Shown: positions 52,097-61,871, numbered from the stretch's first letter. The stretch is 64,000 nucleotides of DNA from Planctomycetota bacterium (GCA_003576905.1 QEVG01000017.1:1-64000), one strand, 5' to 3'. Notes: generated by a model not told the origin, from the letters alone. Numbers and translations: made by a program.

Positions 52097-53236
52097 CTAT
52101 TCCACCCGCTCGTTCAGCTGCGCCGCCCGGCGATTGCGCAGGGGAGGCGGCAGGTCATCCACCACCGGAGGACGAAACGGCTTGAGGCTCCAGATCGTCT
52201 GGCCGTCGCCGTTTCGCGCCGTGAAGTACAGCCGCCCGTCCTTGGCCCAGTGGGGTGAACCGTGTTCCGCGCGGCCGTCGGTCAGCCGCGTCAGCCCCTC
52301 GCCGGTGGCATCGACCATGCCGATGTCCGCGCGAACAATATCGCTCGACGCGGATGCCGTCTTGTCGCCCTCCGAGCCTGTCATCTGAATCCACGCGAAC
52401 GCAATCTGCTCGCCGTCCGGCGACCAGGAGGGAGAAATGAACGCGGCATCCGGGCTGCTCGCGACCTCGGTCGGCAGCAGCGCCTCTTTCTCATCTACGT
52501 GCAGCGTCCAGATCGACGACCACCGGTTCCCCCGGCCCGGCGGTCGCTGATAAGCGATCAGGTCTCCGCTCGGCGACCAGGCGGGAAAAAGCCCCTCGCC
52601 GATTACTTCGTGAACACCCGGCTCATGAACCTCGGCGATCCAGATCTCCCCTCGGTTTTCCGCGACGTTCATCCGACAATAGGCGATCCGCTGGCCATCG
52701 GGCGACCAACTGGGATGATATTCCGGCAATGGATCGTCCGTGATCCGCCGGGCATTGCGCCCGTCGGCATCCATTACCCAGATATCCCACTGACCGTCTC
52801 GATCGGTGCAATAGGCAATGTATTGTCCGTTCGCCGAAAACGCCGGCATCGCCTCGTTGGCGTCTCCGTCGGTAAGCTGTGTAACGGTCGTCCCATCGAT
52901 GGGCTTGGTGAACAGGTGGCTGTTCTTCGAGAAGCGTGTGGACGCAAAGAGAAGGGTCTCGCCGGTGGGATCGACGGTCGGATCGAGGTCCGCGCCTTCC
53001 CCCGCCGTGGTGTGTTCGCGAAGCCCCGTCGCAACCCGCGCCTCGAAGGCGAGATCGTCCGTCACCTGTCCCTCGCCGAAAAGCGGTGGGCGCTCGTCCG
53101 AATCCGATGACTCGGAGGCGTGCAGATCCGCGGCGGACGCTCCCGGCTCCGTGTGCGCGGCGCAGGAAGTGGAAAAAAGGATCATCGCGGCCACAAGGAC
53201 GATCCGGGAATCGGTGATTCGAAGCGAACCGAGCAT
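52097..53236 (-). CDS. TolB-like beta-propeller (PD40 repeat) lipoprotein
   Basis: 379 residues from the Met at 53236 (GGGAG upstream). Signal and lipobox end in TSC near 27. About five PD40/WD40-like repeats follow, with the YHPSWSPDGQRIAY and FPAWSPSGDLIAY cores that define TolB C-terminal propellers. Probably an envelope protein-interaction domain. Ends eight bases before the next lipoprotein gene, so an operon of 52097-53236, 51327-52088 and 51121-51330 is likely. Confidence 0.88.
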   Translation of the reverse strand: MLGSLRITDSRIVLVAAMILFSTSCAAHTEPGASAADLHASESSDSDERPPLFGEGQVTDDLAFEARVATGLREHTTAGEGADLDPTVDPTGETLLFASTRFSKNSHLFTKPIDGTTVTQLTDGDANEAMPAFSANGQYIAYCTDRDGQWDIWVMDADGRNARRITDDPLPEYHPSWSPDGQRIAYCRMNVAENRGEIWIAEVHEPGVHEVIGEGLFPAWSPSGDLIAYQRPPGRGNRWSSIWTLHVDEKEALLPTEVASSPDAAFISPSWSPDGEQIAFAWIQMTGSEGDKTASASSDIVRADIGMVDATGEGLTRLTDGRAEHGSPHWAKDGRLYFTARNGDGQTIWSLKPFRPPVVDDLPPPLRNRRAAQLNERVE

Positions 53237-53640
53237 GCACGCTCCCGAAAAAAGCGGCGAAGGGCAACCCGACTTCGGAGATAGACCGCGTCGAGGCTTG
53301 GCAGTGGACTTATCGGCTCCGATATCGCCTCGATGAAGCAGGTTCCCGGCCTTTCCCAACGGCCGTGTTGTCCGATAAATCGCCGAGAATCTATCGACCC
53401 ACCCCAAAAGCCGACTTGAGGATTCGGCCGGATCGCTACGGGGCGCAACTAACGGCAGCTGCGAATCTTGCGCGAAAGGCGAACACAATCGAACGGCGCA
53501 GTTGCCGCCGGCGCACGCGCAGTTTCTGCCGCCGCGCGGGCGGTGCCACAGGTCTTGCATTCAGCCGTGTGCCTTGGCGCGCCGCGGCGCCAGTTCATGA
53601 GAAGAGGGGAATGATCCACACCCGCGCAGAAACCGCGGTG
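53237..53640. other. Intergenic region, promoter of the PD40 lipoprotein
   Basis: No gene seen; open frames here extend from neighbours without support. A perfect GCCGATAA (minus strand, near 53313-53320), a flagellar sigma28-like -10, lies about 78 bases before the PD40 start, but no TAAA -35 sits at the right distance. Confidence 0.4.
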
Positions 53641-54681
53641 TCACTCCGAAGCGCCGGCCCGCAGGCTGTTTTGAATGGTCTCTCGAAGCGTGGCAGCGTC
53701 GGCGTTGGACGCGTCCTCCTCGAGAACCTTTTTCAGCCGGTCGAGCGCATCCTGCGCGCCGCCCAGTTCCCATTCCAGCCGGGCGACGAAGACCTGCGCC
53801 GAAAAGTGCCGGGGATCCTTGTTAATGGCCTCCAGCCCGTATTCCCGGGCGGTCAGCAGCTTGATCCGGCGCTCGGCATTGGCCTGCTCGCGCATCGACT
53901 GCGAGAGGAGCTGAAAGATATTGGCGTCATCCGGATTCGCGGCCCGCTGGGCCTGGTAAACGTCGATCTTGAGGTCGTAGGACTCGCGAAGCTGCACATT
54001 CACCTCGGGCTTGAACGGGTCCGTCCGCAGCAGTCCGGTCACCAGAGCCGTTGCCTTGTCGGCCGCCTTGAGGGCCGTGGGATAATCCTGCGTGGCCTTG
54101 TACATCGTGCCCAGTTTAAGCTGAATGCCGGGATCGTTCGGCGCGAGTGCCGCCGCTTCGTCAGCGACCTTCAGCGCGTCCTTGGTCCGATCGAGCGCGA
54201 ACAGCGCGCTGGCCAGCTCGATCGCGATCTCCGCCTTGACCGGCTTTCCGTTTTCCTCGGCCGGGGCGTAATCCTTGGCCCGCTCCAGCGGGCGGATCGC
54301 CTGCCGGTGCATGCGCGACATAATGTATACCCGCCCGACGGCGTTGAACCCGCGATACTCGTTGCCCACGTCCTTGCTGCTGTTGAACGCCTCCAGCTTT
54401 GGCAGCGCCTCCAATGGCTGATTCATCTCGATTAGCAGCAGCCCGTGCAGCAGGTTCAGCCGTGGCATGTCCGGCTTCATCCGCCGTACGCGGTTGAACA
54501 TCTGCCCGGCCTCTTCCACGTTTCCGGATTCCAGCTTCTTGATCGCGTCATCCACCATCTGTTCCGGTGTCACGACCTGACCAGGGTCCGTCACCTGGGC
54601 ATGGCTCGGCGCCGGAATCCAGAGCGCAGCCAGTAAGGCCACGCGACAGGCCCATCGAATCGGCTTCTCACGTGACGACAT
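53641..54681 (-). CDS. Exported TPR protein
   Basis: 346 residues from the Met at 54681, which gives a signal peptide ending SHAQ near residue 29. TPR-type helical repeats run through the rest (VEEAGQMFNRVRRMKPDMPRLNLL and ALFALDRTKDALKVADEAAALAPNDP patterns). An alternative ATG at 54750 has GGAGG six bases upstream and would add a 23-residue N-terminal extension with its own hydrophobic stretch; I prefer the shorter form but am not sure. Confidence 0.82.
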   Translation of the reverse strand: MSSREKPIRWACRVALLAALWIPAPSHAQVTDPGQVVTPEQMVDDAIKKLESGNVEEAGQMFNRVRRMKPDMPRLNLLHGLLLIEMNQPLEALPKLEAFNSSKDVGNEYRGFNAVGRVYIMSRMHRQAIRPLERAKDYAPAEENGKPVKAEIAIELASALFALDRTKDALKVADEAAALAPNDPGIQLKLGTMYKATQDYPTALKAADKATALVTGLLRTDPFKPEVNVQLRESYDLKIDVYQAQRAANPDDANIFQLLSQSMREQANAERRIKLLTAREYGLEAINKDPRHFSAQVFVARLEWELGGAQDALDRLKKVLEEDASNADAATLRETIQNSLRAGASE

Positions 54682-54928
54682 CGAACGGCTCTTCGATGCG
54701 GCACATCGAAGTATGGAACAGATGTTCAATGCAAACAGGCTGGACTGCATGGCAGGCCTCCGATCCGACAACGGCGATCGCGCGGGGACTCCTCCAGTTA
54801 ACTCGTACGCCGCCGGAGGATCCCGGGTTCAGGGCAGGATGACGCGCCCATCGCTGCAAAGTCATTATCGACGGCAGGATGTGAATACGCCAGACATCGG
54901 GGGCGACCTAAGATCGGCCCACTCCCGC

Positions 54929-55381
54929 TTAGCACTCCACGCTGAGCGGCACACGCTCGCTGGAGGAATCGGCGGCCGCCGGGGCGGCCTCGACCGCTGG
55001 AACCTCCCGCCGGACTTTCTCCATGAGGAGCCGCCACGTTTCCCGCTGATGATGCAATATCTGAAGGGCCTCGTCGATGATGGCCGGGTCATGCCGGGTG
55101 TTGGCTTCCACCAGCCGCCAGTAAATGAATTCGTAAAGCCGCGATAGCTGGTCGCAAATCTCGGGATTCACCTCGGAACGAAGGCCGATCTTCATCTGCG
55201 AAAGAATGCGCTGGGCCTTCAGGAGCTTTTCGCATGCGTTCTCGAAGTCGCGGGCGACAAGGTGCTCCTTGCCCTGCTGGGCGAAGCGGATCGCGCCGTC
55301 GTAGAGCATGAGCTGAAGCTGCTCGGGCGTCGCGGTCATGACCGCGTTCTTGAGGTATTCGTTGGATGCGGTGTTCGTCAT
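54929..55381 (-). CDS. fliS: Flagellar export chaperone FliS
   Basis: 150 residues; binds flagellin in the cytoplasm and prevents early polymerisation. Recognised by the N-terminal NEYLKNAVMTATPEQLQLMLYDGAIRF segment and the helical bundle that follows; the C-terminal 25 residues are Ala/Pro-rich. It follows fliD by 142 bases on the same strand, the usual fliD-fliS order. Confidence 0.95.
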   Translation of the reverse strand: MTNTASNEYLKNAVMTATPEQLQLMLYDGAIRFAQQGKEHLVARDFENACEKLLKAQRILSQMKIGLRSEVNPEICDQLSRLYEFIYWRLVEANTRHDPAIIDEALQILHHQRETWRLLMEKVRREVPAVEAAPAAADSSSERVPLSVEC

Positions 55382-55523
55382 GTTCCGAAGCGGCGAGTCG
55401 GGAATACTGTCTCCGCATCAGGAATCGGACCGTCCGCCCGGAATATTCACTTTCCGCCGCGGGATTCGCGCCACGAAGCGCAGTTTCCGCCGATCGGCGG
55501 GCGGTTTTGAACTCCGGAGGGTG

Positions 55524-58500
55524 TCATCGGATTGTCAGGAGCGACAAGCCGGACAGGGCGGACTGTTGCGACTGGAGCGAGGCGATGATGCCCTCGGTGG
55601 CCTGGAACTGCGCGAGAAGCCGCTCGCGGCGGCGCTCGAGCAGCAGTTCCATCTGCTCGATCCGGTCCCGGATCAGTTCTTCCGAGTTTTCGATCGCCTG
55701 TTCCTGGAGGGCGATCGTGCCGTTGTTCGAATCGGTCAGCGATTTCAGCTCGTCCTGCAACACCTTCCCGAAGCCCGATTGGACCGTCGTGAAGAAGGCC
55801 TCGACCGCGGCCGGGTCGCTTTCCAGAAGGTTGCGCAGTTTCTGTTCATCGAGGCTCAGCGACGCGTTCGTCCCGATTTTCACGCCCACCTGGGATAGCT
55901 GCCGCAGGGAGCCGGCCTCCGGGAATACGCGCGAAAGCAATCCGGTCAGGCGCTCGCGGACCCGGCGTGACGTGGAGTCGCCGTTGAGTATGCCGCGCTG
56001 CTCGGTCTCGCTGTCGAAGCTGCTCAGCGTGTCGATCGTGGTGAAGACGCTGTTCAGCGCAGACACCAGCGACGAGAGGTCCTCGACGACGGCGTCGGCG
56101 TCGCGGGTTACATCCACCGTCACGGGTTGATCGCTGATGCCGACCAGATCGAGCCGCACGCCGCTGACGGCGTTGGAAATCGAGTTGGTCGAACTTCGGA
56201 GGATGACCGGCGCAGCCGCACCGGCATCGCCAAAGACCACCGTCGCGTCGGACGCCTGCGACAGCGTTTCAAAGGACAATCCCGACGCGCCGGTGTCGAT
56301 CGCCAATTCGCCGACCCGGCCGGACTGAGTTGAGGTCAGGCTGAGCCGATACGGCAGCGAGGCCGAGCCGCTGTTGATCACGGCCGCGGTAACTGCCGCT
56401 CCCGACGCCCGGATTTTTTCAACGATTTTGTTCAGCGTGTCACCCGCCGCAATCTGGATGCGGGCCTCAAACGAACCGTCGATGAAGTTCTGTCCTTCGG
56501 CCGCCTCCTGGAGGATTCGGAGCGATTTCGCCGTCGTTCCACCGCCCTCCTCGCCGATTTTCAAGCGCCCGCCCCCCGCCGCGGTGTCCTCGATTAGCAG
56601 GCCGTCGCCCGTGTCGTTGATGCGCGCGACGACTCCGATGCCGCGGGAGTTGATCTCGTTGAGGACGTCCTGAAGCGTTTCTTCATTTCCCTGTGTCAGA
56701 TCGACGACCGCGCTTGCGCCCGAGCTGTCGGTAATGCGGAACCGCCCGCGCGGCACGCCGCGTCCGTTGTTAAGGTCCGCAAGGCGCGTGGCCGTCGAGA
56801 TGTACTGCTTCTGAAGATTGCCGCTCGAGACGCCGTCCGCCGGGCTGTCGATCGCGATGCCGAGCTTCTCGGCAAGATTGCCGGACAGGTCGCTGATGAC
56901 AAGAGAGCCGGACCCGCCCGATTCGTCGCGAATCGTAATCCCAAGCCCGTTGGCCGACACCTCGGCGGAAACGCCCAGCCCGGAGGCATTGATGGCCTCC
57001 AACACTTCGGCGAGCGAGTGCGCGACGGACAGGTTCAGTGTCGCCGACGATCCGGCGCGGTTAATGATCCGGATCTCGCCCGCCTCGACCCCCGTCCCGC
57101 CGCGGAGCGACGAGAGAAACACCGTGTCAAGCCCGGCCAGCAGGCGGCGCGAAGTAAGCGTGTTGCCGACCGCGACGCCCGTGATTCCAAGATCATCGGC
57201 GGCATGGGACCCGTTGAGCGCCGTCACCGTCAGGCTGCCCGCGCCCGCCGTGTGGTCGATCAGCGAAAGGCCAAGCCCGTCAGAGGAAATCTCAGCGGAG
57301 AGTTTTCCGCCATTGTTCGAATGCGCATTGATGATGCGCCGGACATCTCCCACTGTCTCTACAAAAAAGATAGTCGCGCCCGTGATCGTATTGCCCGACG
57401 CGGCGACCGTTAGCCCAAGCGCCGCCGCCGTCGTGCCCCCCGCGACCTCCTCGATCTTCAACCTGTTCTCGTTGTTCGATCCGCTCGCAGGCGTCGAACT
57501 GTCCGTGATCAGCAGCTTCGAGCCGTTGAATGTCACCGCGACGTTCAGGCCCGCACCCTGGACTGCCGTTCGCACGTCGCCGACCGACTGGGCGTCGGAC
57601 AGGTCCACCTCCGCCGACTGGCCCGCGCGATTGGTGATCTTGATCTTTCCGGCCGGCACGCCGGTACCCCGATTGAGCACCGACAGCGGTGTCCCGTCCG
57701 TCAGCCGCCCGGAGAGGTCGAAGTCCATCGACGTACCGTCGGCCAGGACGATCTGAAAATCATTGGCCCCGCGCAGCGAGCGAACGCCGTTGCCGTCGTT
57801 CAGCGTGCCGAGCCGCGTGCCGTCGGAGATGGCCACGAGATTCTCACCGGCCAGCACGCCGGTCGTGCTGGAGCCGAGGATTCCGAGGTCGGCCGCGGCG
57901 CGCCCTGAGCCGACCTCGGCCACGCTGAGCGACCCGGTCGAAAGGCCCGTCGCATCCGCCAGCACAAGCCGATCGCCTTCGACCCGCGCGGTGACCTGGG
58001 CGGTCGTCTGGCCGTTGATGAGCCGGACAACGTCGCGAACGGTAGACGCGGTGGTCACGTCGATTTCGGCCGAACCCCCGGCGCGATCGGTGATGCGCAC
58101 CCGGCCACGGCGCACACCCTGTCCCCCGTTCAATAGGTCGAGCGACGTCGAGCGATTGACCAGTGCGGCTTCCGTCTCAATGGTCAGGGTCCCTGCGCCA
58201 ACCGGTGTGCTATCGGCCGATGCGAAACCGGCGGAGATGAGCTGGTGAGTGGTCGCAAGGCTTCGAACCGAAAACGTGTACGTGCCGACGGCGGCGCCCG
58301 CGCCGGCCGTCGCCACGATGGACGATTCATTGCTGCTCGTCGCGCCCGAGCGCCGGAAGAACTCGGCGTTGGCCAGGCGCGTCGCGATGTTCTGCACGGC
58401 AAGGAGCTGCGAGGTGACCTGGAGATAGGCCGTGCGCCGGCTCCCCAGATTCTGGAGCCGCGTCGAAAGCTGATCGATCGGACGCCGCTGCACGGCAATG

Positions 58501-58568
58501 AGCGAGTCAACCAACTCCTGGATCGGGATGCCGGAAATCAGGCCGACGCCGGTGGATATCGTGGACAT
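55524..58568 (-). CDS. fliD: Flagellar filament capping protein FliD, enlarged by hook-IN repeats
   Basis: 1,014 residues, about twice an ordinary FliD. ATG at 58568, AAGGA upstream. The N-terminal domain (about 1-110, ISGIPIQELVDSLIAVQRRPIDQL) and the C-terminal D0/coiled-coil (last 150 residues) are normal. Between them lie five flagellin hook-IN-type repeats of about 75-110 residues, each with an RITxRAGxSAxxDL start and a LGIxG-type end. This would give a larger, more elaborate cap surface. It caps the filament and lets flagellin fold. Confidence 0.93.
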   Translation of the reverse strand: MSTISTGVGLISGIPIQELVDSLIAVQRRPIDQLSTRLQNLGSRRTAYLQVTSQLLAVQNIATRLANAEFFRRSGATSSNESSIVATAGAGAAVGTYTFSVRSLATTHQLISAGFASADSTPVGAGTLTIETEAALVNRSTSLDLLNGGQGVRRGRVRITDRAGGSAEIDVTTASTVRDVVRLINGQTTAQVTARVEGDRLVLADATGLSTGSLSVAEVGSGRAAADLGILGSSTTGVLAGENLVAISDGTRLGTLNDGNGVRSLRGANDFQIVLADGTSMDFDLSGRLTDGTPLSVLNRGTGVPAGKIKITNRAGQSAEVDLSDAQSVGDVRTAVQGAGLNVAVTFNGSKLLITDSSTPASGSNNENRLKIEEVAGGTTAAALGLTVAASGNTITGATIFFVETVGDVRRIINAHSNNGGKLSAEISSDGLGLSLIDHTAGAGSLTVTALNGSHAADDLGITGVAVGNTLTSRRLLAGLDTVFLSSLRGGTGVEAGEIRIINRAGSSATLNLSVAHSLAEVLEAINASGLGVSAEVSANGLGITIRDESGGSGSLVISDLSGNLAEKLGIAIDSPADGVSSGNLQKQYISTATRLADLNNGRGVPRGRFRITDSSGASAVVDLTQGNEETLQDVLNEINSRGIGVVARINDTGDGLLIEDTAAGGGRLKIGEEGGGTTAKSLRILQEAAEGQNFIDGSFEARIQIAAGDTLNKIVEKIRASGAAVTAAVINSGSASLPYRLSLTSTQSGRVGELAIDTGASGLSFETLSQASDATVVFGDAGAAAPVILRSSTNSISNAVSGVRLDLVGISDQPVTVDVTRDADAVVEDLSSLVSALNSVFTTIDTLSSFDSETEQRGILNGDSTSRRVRERLTGLLSRVFPEAGSLRQLSQVGVKIGTNASLSLDEQKLRNLLESDPAAVEAFFTTVQSGFGKVLQDELKSLTDSNNGTIALQEQAIENSEELIRDRIEQMELLLERRRERLLAQFQATEGIIASLQSQQSALSGLSLLTIR

Positions 58569-58689
58569 AACTTCCTTCAAAGCGACCGGACGCTCCAGCG
58601 CCGGACAACTCTCATGAGAAAATCGCCGGGCGGAACCGGGCTGCCCGGCCGAGCGCCCCGGCCTCATTCACGGGGGAATTGCACGAAAC

Positions 58690-58881
58690 TCAGTGCGCGC
58701 CATCGGCCGGGCGTTGGGCCTGCCCCGCCTGCGGTAGAAGGTTTCCGGCCGCGGCGCCGTGTCCGACGGCGGCCGACTCATCAAGCTCGATGGCGCGGAA
58801 GCGTTTTCGTCCGTTTACGTAACAGGTGAGAATGCACCCTCGTTTCAAGCACGTTTGACGCGTCAGGACTCGAGAGGACAT
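58690..58881 (-). CDS. Possible small protein (63 residues) between fliD and flagellin
   Basis: ATG at 58881 with GAGGAG about eight bases upstream on the minus strand. The first half is a Cys/Arg-rich segment (TRQTCLKRGCILTCYVNGRKR), the second Ala/Gly-rich. A longer in-frame start at 58986 is possible. No family recognised; it is not CsrA despite its position. It lies after the flagellin terminator, so would need its own promoter or read-through. Confidence 0.35.
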   Translation of the reverse strand: MSSRVLTRQTCLKRGCILTCYVNGRKRFRAIELDESAAVGHGAAAGNLLPQAGQAQRPADGAH

Positions 58882-59024
58882 GGGCTCTCTCCTCGTCGGC
58901 GATGACCGCGGCCCTGCCGGGCCGTCGAACGGACGGTCGGCTAATGGTTTATCGGTAGGATCGCTCGGCGGCTTGGATGGCTGCATGGCGTCTTTCTGAA
59001 AAAGGCAGCGCGGAAATGCGCTCC

Positions 59025-59067
59025 AAAAACCGAGGCGAGGAAGCCCTTGCGGACCGCCTCGCCTCGG
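59025..59067 (-). terminator. Intrinsic terminator of the flagellin gene
   Basis: Perfect eleven-base stem CCGAGGCGAGG/CCTCGCCTCGG (59030-59040 and 59057-59067) with T5 on the minus strand (59029-59025), 41 bases after the flagellin stop. Confidence 0.92.
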
Positions 59068-59108
59068 TGAGGAATCTTCAAGTCGCATCAGTCGCCGCGA
59101 TTCGGCAA

Positions 59109-60587
59109 TTATCGCAGCAGCGAGAGCACATTCTGCGGGAGCTGGTTGGCAAGCCCCAGGATCTGCGTGGTGCTCTGCACGAGGATCTGGGCCCGCGTCA
59201 GGTTGGCCACCTCGACCGCGTAGTCGGTGTCGCGAATCGTCGATTCGGACGCCTGGACGTTTTCGAGCGCGACCCGGACGCTGTTCAGGTTGGTCTCGAC
59301 CTGGTTCGCCTGGAACCCGCCGAGCCGCCCCGAGAGGGTCGCGATCTGCTCGATGGCCGACTGCACGATCGCCGCCGCGGTCGGATGATTGTTCGAATCC
59401 GTGATCCGTGTATCGCCGCCCGAGCCGAGCGAGTTCAGGAAGCCGTTCGAAGAATCGCCCAGGTTCGACGTCGTGATAGACGGAATGCCGATGGACAGCA
59501 GGCCGTCGCTGTTGACCTGCGGCCCGATCTGGAAGTTCGCCCCGCCCCCGGTGATCCGGAACGTGCTCGATGAGAGCGTCGTCCCGAAGTCCGTGGACAG
59601 ATCGGCGACGAGGTCGAGTCCGCTCGTGCGGATTCGCGCGATAAGACCCTTGACGTTGGCCGACTGGCCGTTGATGAGGACGCCGGCGTCGCGGCCGCGG
59701 TCTTCGTTGTCGCCCTGGTCGCCCGGGTTGACGCCGAACGTGCCGGTGATCGCGCGGACGCTGACGAATTCATCGCTGCCATAGCCGGTCGAGCTGAACT
59801 GGAGGCCGGTGGACGAGCCGCCGGTCGCGGTCACGACCGACGCCGAAACGCCCGTAAGCGTGCTGAAGCTCGTGATGGTCGCGGCAATGGCGGAAACCGT
59901 CGTACCGCCGTCGAAGGTGAAGATATTGGTGCCGAGCCGGCCGCGGACCTCAAGGGTCACGCTGTTGCCGCTGGCCAGCGTCGTGTCGGTGCCGGCAGCC
60001 GAAAGACCGCTCGCGCCGCCCTGGTCGATGCTCAGCAGCGCCGTCTGGGCCGACTGGGTCACCTGGACGGTGACGGGCAGCGAGGCGTTCGACGGGATTC
60101 TCGCCCCGAAGATCTGAAGCCGCTGGAGCTGGTCGCTGTTCTGACCGCTGATCGTGTAGGCCAGCTCGCCGTTCAGCAGCTTCTTGCCGTTGAACTGCGT
60201 CGAGTTGGCCACGCGATTGATGCTCTCCAGCAGCGAATCAATCTGAAGCTGGTTGGCCTGGACTTCGTCGTCCGACAGCGCGCCGCTGTTGGTCGAGCTG
60301 TTGACGAGGGCCTTGACCTCGAGCAGCAGCTTCGACACCTCGCCCAGGGCCGCGTCCGCCGTCGAGATGACGTTGATCGCGCGGGTCGAGTTGTCGATCG
60401 CCGCCTGCAATCCGCGAATCTCGGATCGCAGCGACTCCGACGCGATCAGTCCCGCCGGGTCATCCGCGCCGCGATTGATGCGGAAGCCCGAGCTCAGGCG
60501 CTCCAGCCGCGTGCTGAGGTCGGCCTGGTTCTGCGTGAGCTGGCTGATCGCCTGTAAGGCAGAAACGTTTGTGTTGATGCGACTCAT
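59109..60587 (-). CDS. fliC: Flagellin
   Basis: 492 residues, the filament subunit. GGGAGG lies upstream of the ATG at 60587. The N-terminal D0/D1 (INTNVSALQAISQLTQNQADLSTRLERLSSGFRINRGADDPAG) and C-terminal D1/D0 (QSAIEQIATLSGRLGGFQANQVET to QILGLANQLPQNVLSLL) are canonical; the Ser/Thr/Gly-rich middle (about 150-400) is the exposed part. The gene is flanked by a sigma28-like promoter and its own terminator, so it can be transcribed alone. Confidence 0.97.
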   Translation of the reverse strand: MSRINTNVSALQAISQLTQNQADLSTRLERLSSGFRINRGADDPAGLIASESLRSEIRGLQAAIDNSTRAINVISTADAALGEVSKLLLEVKALVNSSTNSGALSDDEVQANQLQIDSLLESINRVANSTQFNGKKLLNGELAYTISGQNSDQLQRLQIFGARIPSNASLPVTVQVTQSAQTALLSIDQGGASGLSAAGTDTTLASGNSVTLEVRGRLGTNIFTFDGGTTVSAIAATITSFSTLTGVSASVVTATGGSSTGLQFSSTGYGSDEFVSVRAITGTFGVNPGDQGDNEDRGRDAGVLINGQSANVKGLIARIRTSGLDLVADLSTDFGTTLSSSTFRITGGGANFQIGPQVNSDGLLSIGIPSITTSNLGDSSNGFLNSLGSGGDTRITDSNNHPTAAAIVQSAIEQIATLSGRLGGFQANQVETNLNSVRVALENVQASESTIRDTDYAVEVANLTRAQILVQSTTQILGLANQLPQNVLSLLR

Positions 60588-60908
60588 GGGTTCCTCCCTG
60601 AACATCACCGGCCGTGTTCGGCTCGGCGATCGGCATGCAGCCGTGCATGCCGGATACGCTTGCGGAAACCGGGCCTTCTTCCGTGAGCGGCCGTGTCCGC
60701 AATACAACCGACCGTGCTATCGGGCCCCCACGGGTCCGACTTTCGTAATGTGGCAAATATTTTCGCGGCGTCCGGCGTTCACCGGACGACTTTCTCGGGA
60801 CACCGGCAAGAGTGCGAAAGCCCCGCGAATCTCGGAATGTGGGAAGCGTATTATCGGATGCCCGCACGGAAAGCGGCGGTTCGTGCCGATCGCACCCCGC
60901 GCGCGGGC
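60588..60908. other. Flagellin upstream region, no gene
   Basis: Holds the flagellin promoter (below) and a long leader with the inverted repeat GCATGC-type and GGCCGTGT pieces near 60640-60700. I see no gene. Confidence 0.5.
60717..60744 (-). promoter_or_regulatory. Sigma28 (FliA)-like promoter of flagellin
   Basis: On the minus strand, GAAAGTCG (60744-60737), 12 bases, CCCGATAG (60724-60717), close to the enterobacterial sigma28 consensus TAAAGTTT, N11, GCCGATAA. The start would be near 60710, giving a leader of about 120 bases. Confidence 0.45.
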
Positions 60909-61871
60909 TCACGAACGTCGAAGGGTGAGCGGCGGAGGCGGATCGGAATCGCGCCCGGCGCCGGGATGGGCCAGTTGGGCCGCCAGCGCCGCGCCGGGCG
61001 TCACGTGACTTGAAAGAGCGGCAAAATCAAGGTCGAGCTGGGCGTTCATCGCGGCCGCGGCATTCTCGCGCGCCACGTCGTCATCCGCGGCATCCCGTGC
61101 GCCCGGCACGGCGGAAAGGGCGGACAACTGCCGGCGTTCCATCACAATCTGCCCGGCCACATGCTGGAGAATCGCCGAGGCATCTTCAATCGAGGCGACG
61201 AGCAGAGAGAATCGTCCACCTGTCACCAGCGATGCGAGGCTTCGCCCGGCGTCGGGGCCGAGGTCCTCGGGCCGCATCGAGCGAATCGACGCCCGCCGCG
61301 GCGGACCACCGGTAGCCGAGGGCAGTTCAATCCTGAAATATCCGTCGAACAGGCGTCGCCCGCCGATTTCGGAGATGTCAACGATTCGGCACACATCGCG
61401 CACCGCGCGGTCCATCAGCGCCTGGATCTCGCAGATTTCGCGGGGCGATCGCCGGCGCGGACGCGGACCCGCGCCGATGCGATCGAGCACGTCCATGACC
61501 AGCGCGTGTATTCCGGCCAGCGCCGCCGAAGCTCTTTGAACCGCGTCCGCTGGATCGATCGGCGGTTCCGTGGCCGCCCCCGACGGATCCTCGGGCCGAC
61601 GCGCGGATTCCCCGTGGCCGCCCTCGTCGCGCACCAGCCGCAGATGGCCGGAGGCCGGACCAGCCGCATCAGCCGGCCGCTCGGAAGGGCGAGGAGGGCG
61701 GCGCAGGGCACTCGGCCGGGCCGCGAGCAGACTGTGAATCACGGGTTTCTTGTTCAAGCCGCTTGATTCCTGGCAATAACGGCGCGGGTTCAACACCTGT
61801 GGAATTACGCACGCGCCGAGGCGCAAGTTCGGCCGCATCCGAGGCGGTCGACAGCCGGTCCGGTCTCCCAT
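60909..61871 (-). CDS. Flagellin-like protein, divergent
   Basis: 320 residues at most; the true start is uncertain (ATG at 61871, or a TTG at 61757 with AGGA upstream). Residues about 145-175 read SPREICEIQALMDRAVRDVCRIVDISEIGGRRLFDG, matching the flagellin D1 helix EIQALVDQAVRDIxRIANxTxFNGxxLLDG. Segments at 110-130 and 245-275 are also helical like D1. The canonical D0 ends are missing and the N-terminus is Arg/Pro-rich. Could be a minor filament, hook-filament junction or degenerate paralogue. Follows the glycosyltransferase gene closely. Confidence 0.65.
   Translation of the reverse strand: MGDRTGCRPPRMRPNLRLGACVIPQVLNPRRYCQESSGLNKKPVIHSLLAARPSALRRPPRPSERPADAAGPASGHLRLVRDEGGHGESARRPEDPSGAATEPPIDPADAVQRASAALAGIHALVMDVLDRIGAGPRPRRRSPREICEIQALMDRAVRDVCRIVDISEIGGRRLFDGYFRIELPSATGGPPRRASIRSMRPEDLGPDAGRSLASLVTGGRFSLLVASIEDASAILQHVAGQIVMERRQLSALSAVPGARDAADDDVARENAAAAMNAQLDLDFAALSSHVTPGAALAAQLAHPGAGRDSDPPPPLTLRRS

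Noticed and set aside
58690-59088. CsrA-like gene expected between flagellin and fliD
   Set aside because: The short frame here begins with a vaguely similar VLTR string but lacks the CsrA beta-strand pattern.
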